Assembly (NCBI RefSeq): GCF_014897705.1
Contig: NZ_JABUXV010000011.1
Coordinates: 124,001 to 188,000, forward strand
Reading direction: 5' to 3'
Origin: Brachybacterium sp. FME24
GTDB lineage: Bacteria > Actinomycetota > Actinomycetes > Actinomycetales > Dermabacteraceae
Length of the DNA: 64,000 nucleotides
The notes below the pieces were generated by a model. It ran no database searches, was not told the origin of the DNA, and was given only the letters and a program-made list of their open reading frames with translations. Positions 26,821-37,643 of the stretch are shown here, piece after piece. A program made the position numbers and the translations under genes. Within the stretch, counting starts at the first letter, position 1. Each line of letters opens with the position of its first letter.

Positions 26821-28163
26821 CGGTCGGTCTCCTCCTTCACTCTCGCGTCCCCGGGGGCGATCGCCGGCACGCGCACACTGACGGATGTCCCGTCACCCCG
26901 TGCGCTCTGCACGTCGACGTGCCCGCCGACGCCTCGGATGCGCTGGCGCATGCTCGTCAGGCCGAAGCCGGTGCCGACCCCCTTCGCGAACCCGCGTCCA
27001 TCATCCCGTACGTCCAGCAGCACCTCGGTGCCTGTGTACGACAGCGTGACCCCGACGCGCGAGGCCTCCGCGTGCTTGGCCACGTTGGTCAGCGATTCCT
27101 GCGCGACCCGGAAGAGCGACACCTCGATCGCCGGGCTCAGAGGCATCCGAGGGCCTGTGACGTCGAGCTGCACTCTCTTCCCCTCGTCCTGTGACCATTG
27201 CTCGGTCAGCGTGCCGAGCGCGTCGGGGAGGTGGGCTCTGCCGAGTTCCTGAGGCGCGAGCGCCCGCACCGATCGTCGGGCCTCGGTCAGACTGCTGCGC
27301 GCGAGTCGAAGGGCCCGCGCGACGTGCTCGTCCGGCTCGCCCTGCAGCCCTGCGGAACTCTCCGCGGCCTGGAGCTGCGTGATGATGCCGGCGAGCCCCT
27401 GGGCCAAGGTGTCGTGGATGTCGCCGGCCAGTCGCTGTCGCTCGTCCTGGACCCCGGACTCCCGGGCCTGAGCGACCAGCTGCGCGTGCAGCCCGGCATT
27501 CTCGTGCAGGGCCCCCTCCAGCCGCTCGACGAGCTGTTCCCGCTTGCGCTCCTCCGGCTCGCTGCGCGCCGTGAGCACGATGCCCACCCCGATCGCCGCG
27601 GTCTGCACGACGACGATCAGGAGGAACTCCACGAGCAGCTCCGAGGTCGGGTCCGACCACCAGCGCATCGCCGAGCCGTTGAGGGCCACGGAGGTGGCCA
27701 GGACCCCGAGGACCCCCAACGGCCACGGCCTGAGCAGGTACGCGTGGAAGAAGCCGGAGACGGTGAAGACGATGAAGACGTCGGAGTACGACATGAGGGT
27801 GAGGCACAGCCCCAGCAGGCCGATGACATAGATGACCGACGGCGCGGGCCGGAGCGATCTCCTCCTCAGAGGCAGGGTATGGCCGCCCAGCACCCAGAGC
27901 ACCGCGACCGAGACCAGTCCGAGGACGGAGGCGCCCTCGGGCCAGAAGCGTTCTCCGGAAGCCGGAAGCACCCACGAGAAGTAGATCGTCGTCGAGATCG
28001 CCAGCAGCAGCCAGGGGGTGAACAGCTGCAGAAGGTCCCAGACCCGCAGCTGGTCCTCCTTCCAGGCCAAACGGGAACGACTCGCGTCCTCCGCCTCCTC
28101 GGCGACGGCGGCGCCGCGCGACCCGGAGATCTGGCGCGCACCAGTGCCGACGTCTCGCATCAT
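26817..28163 (-). CDS. NarL-partner sensor histidine kinase (HisKA_3)
   Basis: About 448 residues. The N-terminal half has five to six membrane segments (residues about 45-205) and little extracellular sequence, so it is an intramembrane-sensing type. The H-box is ERQRLAGDIHDTLAQGLAGIITQLQAAE and the ATPase part has VAQESLTNVAKHAEAS, DDGRGFA and GTGFGLTSMRQR. ATG at 28163 is chosen because GGGAG lies 9 bases upstream; GTG at 28169 is possible. It sits directly after an ABC-2 permease gene and overlaps the response regulator gene. Confidence 0.9.
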   Translation of the reverse strand: MMRDVGTGARQISGSRGAAVAEEAEDASRSRLAWKEDQLRVWDLLQLFTPWLLLAISTTIYFSWVLPASGERFWPEGASVLGLVSVAVLWVLGGHTLPLRRRSLRPAPSVIYVIGLLGLCLTLMSYSDVFIVFTVSGFFHAYLLRPWPLGVLGVLATSVALNGSAMRWWSDPTSELLVEFLLIVVVQTAAIGVGIVLTARSEPEERKREQLVERLEGALHENAGLHAQLVAQARESGVQDERQRLAGDIHDTLAQGLAGIITQLQAAESSAGLQGEPDEHVARALRLARSSLTEARRSVRALAPQELGRAHLPDALGTLTEQWSQDEGKRVQLDVTGPRMPLSPAIEVSLFRVAQESLTNVAKHAEASRVGVTLSYTGTEVLLDVRDDGRGFAKGVGTGFGLTSMRQRIRGVGGHVDVQSARGDGTSVSVRVPAIAPGDARVKEETDR

Positions 28164-28169
28164 CGTCAC

Positions 28170-28934
28170 CTACTCCCAGCGGAAGAGTCTCGCGGCGATC
28201 GCACTCGTGGTCACCGCGATACCTGCCATTATGGCGATCTGCAACCAGAAGGGCTGCCCTTCGGCGCCAGCGGTGAGCTCGCCCGCTTCCGCAGACCACG
28301 CCTCGGTGAGAGCCTGCAGCCCGGGCGGCACGAATTCTCCGACCCGCTGGAGCACCTCAGGCATGAGGAGGCGGGGCAGGAAGGCGCCGCCGAAGAACAT
28401 CAGCGCCACGAACAGCAGGGTGCCGATCTGTGTCGCGGCGCCACTCGTGGGGACCACTGCCGCGGAGATCATGCTGACCCCGAGCACCGCCGCATAGCCG
28501 ACGAGGAAGGCGACGGCGAACGCCACCGGCCGCTCGGGCGGCGCGATGTCCAGCACCGCCCACGCCACGAAGATCATCAGCGCCGCGGAGACCAGCACGG
28601 AGGCGAACGCGACGATCATCTGCGCGAGCAGGACGTTTCCCGGATGCACAGGAGTGGTCGACATCCTGCGCAGGATGCCGCGCTCCCGATACGTCGCGAT
28701 CACCGACGGCACGTGCTGCACGGCGATCATCACCATCCCGAACACCAGTGCGGTGGGTGCCCAGACGTCGATGGACCGGAGCCCGCCGGTCTCCGGCGAC
28801 GACTCCCTGAGCGAGGGGATGGCGCCCAGACCGAGCAGGAGACCTGTCGGGAACAGCACCCCGAAGCCGACGGTGGCAGGGTCTCGGAGGAAGAGCTTCG
28901 CCTCGACCTTGATCATGTTCATCAGCGCACGCAT
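28170..28934 (-). CDS. ABC-2 type exporter permease
   Basis: 254 residues, six helices. The sequence LFLRDPATVGFGVLFPTGLLLGLGAIPSL, PTALVFGMVMIAVQHVPSVIATYRERGILRRMSTTPV and FLPRLLMPEVLQRVGEFVPPG matches ABC2_membrane permeases of DrrB type. It starts 3 bases after the stop of the ATPase gene and ends a few bases before the kinase gene. With the ATPase it should export a drug, peptide or lipid under control of the two-component pair. Confidence 0.92.
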   Translation of the reverse strand: MRALMNMIKVEAKLFLRDPATVGFGVLFPTGLLLGLGAIPSLRESSPETGGLRSIDVWAPTALVFGMVMIAVQHVPSVIATYRERGILRRMSTTPVHPGNVLLAQMIVAFASVLVSAALMIFVAWAVLDIAPPERPVAFAVAFLVGYAAVLGVSMISAAVVPTSGAATQIGTLLFVALMFFGGAFLPRLLMPEVLQRVGEFVPPGLQALTEAWSAEAGELTAGAEGQPFWLQIAIMAGIAVTTSAIAARLFRWE

Positions 28935-28937
28935 GAG

Positions 28938-29870
28938 TCAGCCTTCCTCGTGGAGGGGCTCGGTGGTCTCCGGGGCGCGGCCGGTGAAGGCCACGAAAGC
29001 GTCGTCGAGGGTGCGGTGGTCGACGCGGAGTTCCTCCGCCACGACCTCGGCCCGGGCAAGAGCCCCCGCAACGCTGCTCAGAAGCTGTCCGCCGCCGGTG
29101 ACCCGCCACTGGTCCTCGGTGACCTCGACATCGGTCACCCCGGGAAGCTCCGTCAGGGCGGTCCTGTCCAGCGGCCGGCTCACGCGGAACCGGACCTGCT
29201 GCACCTCGCTCGCCTGCGCGATCAGCCCTGCAGGCGAGTCCACTGCGGCAACTCGGCCACTGTCGATGACAGCGATCCGGTCGCAGAGGCGCTCCGCCTC
29301 GTCCATGAAATGCGTGACGAGGAGGATCGTGACGCCCGTGTCGCGAACCCGTTCGATGAGCCTCCAGGTGTCGCGCCTCGCCTGTGGGTCAAGTCCCGTC
29401 GTGAGCTCGTCCAGAATCGCGATCTGCGGATTTCCGACCAGGGCGAGCGCGATCGAGAGCCGCTGCTTCTGCCCGCCGGAGAGAGCCCTGTACTGCACGT
29501 CGCGCTTCTCGGTGAGACCCAGGAGCTCCATGAGCTCGCGCCAGTCGGCGGGGTTCCGATAGAAGGAGCTGTAGAGCTCGAGGGCCTCGGCGACCTTGAT
29601 CGCGTCCTGGAAGCTGCTCTCCTGCAGCTGCACGCCGAGTCGCTCACGCACCTCCGCGCGATTCTTCCTCGGGTCCAGACCCAGCACGGAAATGGATCCC
29701 GAGTCAGGCGTCCGCAAGCCGGCGATGCTCTCGACGGTCGTCGTCTTGCCCGCGCCGTTGGGCCCGATGATGCCGAAGATCTCCCCTTCCTCCACCGTGA
29801 AGGAGACGTCGTCGACGGCGACGTGGCGCCCGTAGCGCTTGTGCAGATGTCGTACTTCCAAGGCGGTCAT
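28938..29870 (-). CDS. ABC exporter ATP-binding protein (DrrA-like)
   Basis: 310 residues. Walker A IIGPNGAGKTTTVESIAGL, Q-loop VQLQESSFQDAI, ABC signature ALSGGQKQRLSIALALVGNP, Walker B IAILDELTTGLDP (note LDELT in place of LDEPT) and the switch histidine in LLVTHFMDEAERL are all present. The C-terminal 90 residues resemble the DUF4162 tail of DrrA-like exporters. It is the first gene of the ABC/two-component operon. About 130 bases separate it from the GT4 gene upstream, enough for a promoter. Confidence 0.93.
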   Translation of the reverse strand: MTALEVRHLHKRYGRHVAVDDVSFTVEEGEIFGIIGPNGAGKTTTVESIAGLRTPDSGSISVLGLDPRKNRAEVRERLGVQLQESSFQDAIKVAEALELYSSFYRNPADWRELMELLGLTEKRDVQYRALSGGQKQRLSIALALVGNPQIAILDELTTGLDPQARRDTWRLIERVRDTGVTILLVTHFMDEAERLCDRIAVIDSGRVAAVDSPAGLIAQASEVQQVRFRVSRPLDRTALTELPGVTDVEVTEDQWRVTGGGQLLSSVAGALARAEVVAEELRVDHRTLDDAFVAFTGRAPETTEPLHEEG

Positions 29871-30001
29871 ACCTCGACGCTACGGACGCATCGCGGCCCG
29901 CCACATCGACCGCAGCGACTGCGCCGGGGTTGACTCGCATGTCCACCGTTCGGTGGATCCACTGCACCGCGCGGAGGGCCCGGAGTCCCGTGATGGCGAG
30001 G

Positions 30002-31288
30002 TCAGCGCCGGAGCACCCCGCCGAGGATCTCCAGGTAACGGCGCGCCAGGACGTCGTCGTCGGCGTTGTCGGCGACCCAGGCGCGGCCGCTGGCCCGCAC
30101 GCCTGCCCGGGAGCGGTGCGCGGCGAGTTCGCGCCACAGATCCGTGAGCGCAGCGACGTCCTGCGGGGGCAGTACGTGGCCGGCGTCCGCCGCGCGCACC
30201 ACGTCGGCCGCTTCCCCGTCCAGCAGAGCGGTGATGTGGCGACCTGTCGCGAGCATCTCGTAGAGCTTCGAGGGGACGGTCCACTTGAACGGCGCCCAAT
30301 CGCGCAGGGACACCACGACCGTGTCCGCCCAGCGGTACTGCGCACCGACCTCGATGTGCGGGATGCGCGGCAGCACCTCCACCGGGGCGTCGAGCTCACG
30401 GGCCAGCGCCGCCAGGGCCGGCGCCTCGACCCCGTGGCCGACGAGCCGGACACGCAGGTCCACGCCTTCTCGATGCAGCTGCGCGGCGGCGCGCACCACG
30501 GTGTCCAGACCCTGCGAGCGCCCCATGTTCCCCAGGTACAGGCAGCGCAGCTCGGGATGATCGTCGGGGAGGTGATCGCGCTGCGGGGTGACCGTCGCCA
30601 GATCGGTGCCGTTGCGGACCACGTCGACCTCGGTGACCCCGCGCTCCTCCAGCACGTCCGCGAAGCGATCGGTGGTGGTGACCACGGCGTGGGCACCGCT
30701 CTGCCAGGCGGTGACCTGCTCGTGCACCTGTCCCTTGGCCAGGGCGACCGCCCAGCGCAGACTGCGACGCGCGAGGCCGGGCTGCGGAGCGTGGGCGGCC
30801 TCGGCGGGCAGCGCACCGACCGGGCCCACGTGGGTGACCAGATCCGGCCAGGCATCGCGCATCTCGACCACCAGGGGCACGCCCCAGAAGGTCGCGAGCG
30901 TGCGGCCCACCATGAGCGTGGGGATCGCCGGCGCGGTCGCGATGATCACGTCGGGGCGAGTGCCGGGGCGCGAGAAGCGACAGCGCAGACGACGCAGCGA
31001 ATCCGCGGCCGTCACCAGATGATCCGCGGAGCGGGAGCCGATGTCCGATCGGTGCGGGAGATACGCGGTGCGCAGCACGGTCTCGCCGTGCTGGCCGGTC
31101 TCGACGCTGCCCACGCGGTGGGCGCGACGCTGCTCTCGGGTGGGGCGCCCGATCGGGTAGTGCGGCACGGGAGCAGCGACGGTGACGCGGTGCCCGGCCG
31201 CCAGGAACCGGGCCACCAGTGCCGACCAGCGCCGCTGAGGGGCGCCGAACTCGGGGGCGTAGTAGTGCGTCAGCAGCAGGATCCTCAT
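30002..31288 (-). CDS. GT4-family glycosyltransferase (WbuB-like)
   Basis: 428 residues with a GT-B fold. The N-terminus (MRILLLTHYYAPEFGAPQRR) has the WbuB-type glycan-binding start; the C-terminal half carries LRCLYLGNMGRSQGLDTVV, VRLVGHGVEAPALA, VLPRIPHIEVG and FKWTVPSKLYEMLATGRHI, the last matching the EX7E donor-binding region. It probably adds a sugar to a cell-wall or surface glycan. The start overlaps the stop of the PRC-barrel gene by 4 bases, placing it at the end of the lysC-asd operon. ATG at 31288 is used, where the GT fold begins. Confidence 0.88.
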   Translation of the reverse strand: MRILLLTHYYAPEFGAPQRRWSALVARFLAAGHRVTVAAPVPHYPIGRPTREQRRAHRVGSVETGQHGETVLRTAYLPHRSDIGSRSADHLVTAADSLRRLRCRFSRPGTRPDVIIATAPAIPTLMVGRTLATFWGVPLVVEMRDAWPDLVTHVGPVGALPAEAAHAPQPGLARRSLRWAVALAKGQVHEQVTAWQSGAHAVVTTTDRFADVLEERGVTEVDVVRNGTDLATVTPQRDHLPDDHPELRCLYLGNMGRSQGLDTVVRAAAQLHREGVDLRVRLVGHGVEAPALAALARELDAPVEVLPRIPHIEVGAQYRWADTVVVSLRDWAPFKWTVPSKLYEMLATGRHITALLDGEAADVVRAADAGHVLPPQDVAALTDLWRELAAHRSRAGVRASGRAWVADNADDDVLARRYLEILGGVLRR

Positions 31289-31854
31289 CCGGCGGATGCC
31301 TCCTGGAGCCCCAGGGCCAGCTCCGCCTCGCGCAGCATCTCCGGGGTGGCGTGGCTGGTGCCGGGCGGGCGGATACCGGCGAGAGCGGTCTCGGCATCGA
31401 CCAGCAGCCACAGGGCCTGCGGGTGGCCGGGCTCGGAGGTCAGATCACCCTCGCCCTCGTCCGCTGCCTGGTCCGATGTCTCGCGCACCGCGTCGCGCGC
31501 CGCCTCGTCCGCCGGATGCTCTGCGGGCAGCACAGCGATCGCCGCGGCCGGTATCAGCACCGTGCGGGAGCTGAGTTGACGGCGCACCACCGTGATCGCC
31601 GCGAGTTCACCGGAGGCGTCGTGCAGATAGATGTCACGCACCCGGCCCACGGACTCGTCATCGCTGCCGCGCACACTCGCACCCGCCAGCGCCTGCAGTC
31701 GCTCCCGGCGCATACCGGGTGCGGCGTCGGCCGAAGCTGCGGAGCGAGATCGGTCGGCCGACTCCGCAGGCTCGGCACCACCCGCGTTCGCGTCGGCCGC
31801 ATCGGCCGGGTCGGGAGCGTCAGTGGAGGCACCGCCCCCGATCGCCTCAGCCAC
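31285..31854 (-). CDS. PRC-barrel domain protein
   Basis: About 189 residues from GTG at 31854 (an AGGGCGAG-like run precedes it; the frame is open to 31947, and MRRERLQALAG further in is another possible start). After an Ala/Asp-rich leader comes a PRC-barrel: RLQALAGASVRGSDDESVGRVRDIYLHDASGELAAITVVRR...RTVLIPAAAI. The rest is acidic and ends in ELALGLQEASAG. Such proteins bind RNA, protein or photosystem partners in different contexts; the function here is unknown. It lies between tetR and the GT4 gene in one transcription unit. Confidence 0.7.
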   Translation of the reverse strand: MAEAIGGGASTDAPDPADAADANAGGAEPAESADRSRSAASADAAPGMRRERLQALAGASVRGSDDESVGRVRDIYLHDASGELAAITVVRRQLSSRTVLIPAAAIAVLPAEHPADEAARDAVRETSDQAADEGEGDLTSEPGHPQALWLLVDAETALAGIRPPGTSHATPEMLREAELALGLQEASAG

Positions 31855-31870
31855 GCACTCTCGCCCTACC

Positions 31871-35336
<3,466 letters not shown>

Positions 35337-35727
35337 AGAACGAGTTCCTTCACGGTTGCGGGCTTCGGCTTCAGCTTCGGGCATTCCTGCGATGGGACTG
35401 CTGGTGTGCAGCCCCACGGTCCGTGCCCGGGGCAGCAGTACCTGCCGGTGCCGGGCATACAGAACCACGGGCCAGTCTACGAGGGCGCCCGCTCAGACGC
35501 TCATGACCTCACACACCGAGACGCACCCCCAGGTCACAGCCCTTTCGAGACGTGGCCCACCCAACACTGCCCGGGGCGCGCCGCCTCCGGCCCGGCCCTT
35601 CCCCCACCAGCCCAGCCCCCGCGCCCCCGCCGCCCAGACACCCCCACCCCCGGCGGCGCGCGCAGCCCGCCAGCCACCACGCCCCGCCCCGCCGGCCCGC
35701 CGGCCCGGCAGCCCGGCGGCTCGGCGC

Positions 35728-35783
35728 CACCAGGCACCAGGCACCAGGCACCAGGCACCAGGCACCAGGCACCAGGCACCAGC
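35728..35783. repeat. 7-bp tandem array (CACCAGG)x8
   Basis: Eight consecutive CACCAGG units, the last ending in C. The array ends one base before the first hairpin element and is likely to vary in copy number. Confidence 0.95.
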
Positions 35784-35784
35784 C

Positions 35785-35842
35785 AGTTTTGTCCCGGCAC
35801 GACCGGTGTCGGTGAGCACATCGGTCGTGCCGGGACAAAACT
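35785..35842. repeat. Hairpin family element 1 (25-bp arms)
   Basis: A 58-bp inverted repeat with 25-base arms (35785-35809 and 35818-35842), one mismatch and an 8-base loop. Ends read AGTTTTGTCCC and the inner arm holds CACGACCGGTG. It lies upstream of the DUF559 gene, between a 7-bp array and an 8-bp array. Its U-run is on the 5' side of the stem, the opposite of a rho-independent terminator. Confidence 0.9.
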
Positions 35843-35886
35843 CGGCGCCCCCACCCATGCCCGGCGGCCGGCACCCGGCACCCAGC

Positions 35887-35916
35887 GGCGGGAAGGCGGG
35901 AAGGCGGGAAGGCGGG
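35887..35916. repeat. 8-bp tandem array (GGCGGGAA)n
   Basis: Three perfect GGCGGGAA units followed by GGCGGGTG, on the DUF559 side of hairpin element 1. Confidence 0.8.
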
Positions 35917-36031
35917 TGGGCGATGCGACAGCCGGCGCGACGGGTGGGATCTTTCCTCCACAACGCGCCTGCATCCCCACCACTCGCCACGGGCCCTCGA
36001 CGGCGACGCCGAGAAACTACCGTCGGCCCAC

Positions 36032-37213
36032 ATGCGAGCCACCCCGCTCCCGCCCGGAGCACTCCTCCCCCGTACCGAATGGCGCGCCCTCGGCGTCTCT
36101 GCGCAGCGTCTTGCCGGGCCGGGGCTGGTCACCGTGTTCCGAGGATTCGCGACGCCCGCGGCTGCTCCTGCGAGCGTCAACACCATGTGCCGGGTCCTGC
36201 AGAGAAACGTGCTCCCCGGCGCAATCATCAGCCACACGACTGCTGCGGCGATCCTCGGCATCGCAATCCCGTGGTGGTCGGACCGTGGAATGGGAGTGCT
36301 CTCCAGCGCCTCCTTTCTGCTCGGCGAGAAGCGCATCGTGCCGAGCACCCTTCCTGTCCCGCCGGGCGACAAGGCTGGAGGACCAGGGGCGAGCATCCTC
36401 TCCGAGGTGGGGAACGCCCGGGTCGAGTCCGGCCTCCCCGTCGACCCGTCGGGGCTCCACCCTGGTCCGCCGACCGCGGTCCGCCCCCTGACCACGCCCC
36501 CGCTGCTGCACTGCCGTCTGGATCCGGGTACCCAACGCTCTGCCGGTCCGCACGTGTTGGTGCACCGCACCTCACGGCGTGCCAGCTTCACGTATCAGGA
36601 GCTCGAGCTGTCGCACCCGTACGTCGTGCTGCTTGAGCTCGCGAGCGTCCTCGAGCACGACGATCTCGTCATCGCCGTGGACTCACTGATCTCCCGCGAT
36701 CCCCCACTGCTCGGCGCGAGCCTGGAGGCGATCTGGCGCGCGGTCGGCTCGTACACAGCGCATTGGGGTGCCCCCGCCTTGAGGAAGGCTCTCCGCGACG
36801 CGCGACCGAACACCGACTCCCCCGGCGAGACCCGGACCCGTTTGCTGCTGATGCGCGCCGGTTTCCCGGAGCCCGTCATCAACCACCCCGTGGTCGATCC
36901 TGACACCACGAAGACGCGGTACCTCGATCTCGCGTACCCGGAATTCAAGATCGGCGTGGAGTACGACGGCGACTACCACCGCCTCACCAAAGCGCAATGG
37001 CGCGCCGACCAGGCCCGAAAAGATTCGCTCGCCTCCCTGGGGTGGGATCTCCGCACCTTCACGGGCCAGGACATCACGCAGCCACTCCGAGCACTGGACG
37101 CCCTGCAGCGCACGTTCACTCGCGCCGGAGCCCGTGCGCCCTCGAGCAGCAACTGGTCCGGCCGTGCCGAGGAACTGCTGGGGCGTTCCTTCCGTCCACC
37201 GGCGACAGGCTGA
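36032..37213 (+). CDS. DUF559 (Vsr-like PD-(D/E)XK nuclease fold) protein
   Basis: 393 residues. The N-terminal 150 residues are variable, with an AbiEi-like flavour (ISHTTAAAILGIAIP). Residues about 255-370 are a DUF559 domain: SPGETRTRLLLMRAGFPEP with Glu266, TRYLDLAYPEFKIGVEYDGDYHR with Asp299, Glu310 and Asp312, and SLASLGWDLRTFTGQDI. The spaced E-D-ExD pattern fits an endonuclease fold related to Vsr repair nucleases and restriction enzymes. Proteins of this type are numerous in actinobacteria and have no settled function. The start has only a weak ribosome binding site. The gene is bracketed by hairpin elements 1 and 2. Confidence 0.8.
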   Translation: MRATPLPPGALLPRTEWRALGVSAQRLAGPGLVTVFRGFATPAAAPASVNTMCRVLQRNVLPGAIISHTTAAAILGIAIPWWSDRGMGVLSSASFLLGEKRIVPSTLPVPPGDKAGGPGASILSEVGNARVESGLPVDPSGLHPGPPTAVRPLTTPPLLHCRLDPGTQRSAGPHVLVHRTSRRASFTYQELELSHPYVVLLELASVLEHDDLVIAVDSLISRDPPLLGASLEAIWRAVGSYTAHWGAPALRKALRDARPNTDSPGETRTRLLLMRAGFPEPVINHPVVDPDTTKTRYLDLAYPEFKIGVEYDGDYHRLTKAQWRADQARKDSLASLGWDLRTFTGQDITQPLRALDALQRTFTRAGARAPSSSNWSGRAEELLGRSFRPPATG

Positions 37214-37334
37214 ACCGATCAACACTCCCGCTCCCGCCAATCACCCAACTGGCCCCTCGCCCTGCCGCCAGCGCGCGGTCCACGGGCCGTCGTCGCCCGA
37301 CTGGCGGGCCGCATGTGCCGCGCCTGCCGCCCCA

Positions 37335-37422
37335 CGGTGCGGTACTCACTTCCCCGCGGTGCAGTACTCACTGCCCCGCGGTGCGGTACTCACTTCCCCG
37401 CGGTGCGGTACTCACTGCCCCG
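37335..37422. repeat. 22-bp tandem array, four units
   Basis: Four units of CGGTGCRGTACTCACTKCCCCG, differing only at two positions, plus a fifth partial unit that merges at 37429 into the AGTTTTG end of hairpin element 2. Each unit contains the palindrome GTAC. There are no spacers between units, so it is not a CRISPR array. Confidence 0.95.
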
Positions 37423-37428
37423 CGGTGC

Positions 37429-37486
37429 AGTTTTGCACCGTCAGGACCGGTGCTGGCGTCCACATCGGTCCTCGCACCACAAAACT
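37429..37486. repeat. Hairpin family element 2 (degenerate stem)
   Basis: Arms 37429-37452 and 37463-37486 with a 10-base loop. The outer seven bases (AGTTTTG/CAAAACT) and the inner AGGACCG-TG/CA-CGGTCCT pair, while about seven central positions do not. The inner and outer motifs match elements 1 and 3. It lies just downstream of the DUF559 gene. Confidence 0.85.
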
Positions 37487-37643
37487 AGGTCCGCCACCCG
37501 CCACCCGCCGTTCGCCATCCGTCGGCGCCGGATCGCTCGGTGTGGAGGGCCGGAACTGGCGGGGAAGCCCGGCCGGGAAGCCGCGCGGGGAGACGACGGG
37601 GCGGGAGGCCGGGGCGGGGAGACGACGGGGCGGGAGGGGGAGG

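Larger units (their letters stand above)
35337..36031. other. Gene-free 695-base divergent region between lysC and the DUF559 gene
   Basis: It holds the presumed lysC promoter, a very C-rich stretch (about 35550-35727), a 7-bp tandem array, a large hairpin, an 8-bp tandem array and the DUF559 upstream region. Open frames in it on both strands are low-complexity Pro/Ala/Arg and vary with the repeats, so I read none as genes. No lysine riboswitch or T-box structure is visible. Confidence 0.7.
37214..37643. other. 430-base convergent gap with tandem repeats and a hairpin
   Basis: It separates the DUF559 and mannitol dehydrogenase genes, which converge. It contains a 22-bp tandem array, hairpin element 2 and a GGGAGACGACGGGGCGGGAGG-like purine-rich direct repeat near 37585-37640. 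I see no coding sequence. Confidence 0.75.

Noticed and set aside
23128-27252. A very long open frame on the plus strand across the acyltransferase and two-component genes
   Set aside because: It lies antisense or out of frame to well-recognised genes, its product is Arg/Gly/Gln/Asp-rich with no known motif, and such long shadow frames are expected at this G+C content. The same applies to the long antisense frames over 835-3495, 15581-17572, 18745-20841, 27198-29933, 34032-36491 and 41000-43090.
35337-35480. Lysine riboswitch or T-box leader for lysC
   Set aside because: No conserved L-box core or T-box motif is visible, and these leaders are rare in actinobacterial lysC genes.
35785-35842. 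Hairpin elements as rho-independent terminators
   Set aside because: The U-run precedes the stem and the A-run follows it on both strands, the reverse of a terminator, and element 1 lies in a divergent gap where no transcript is expected to end.
37335-37422. CRISPR array
   Set aside because: The 22-bp units are directly joined without spacers and no cas genes are present.
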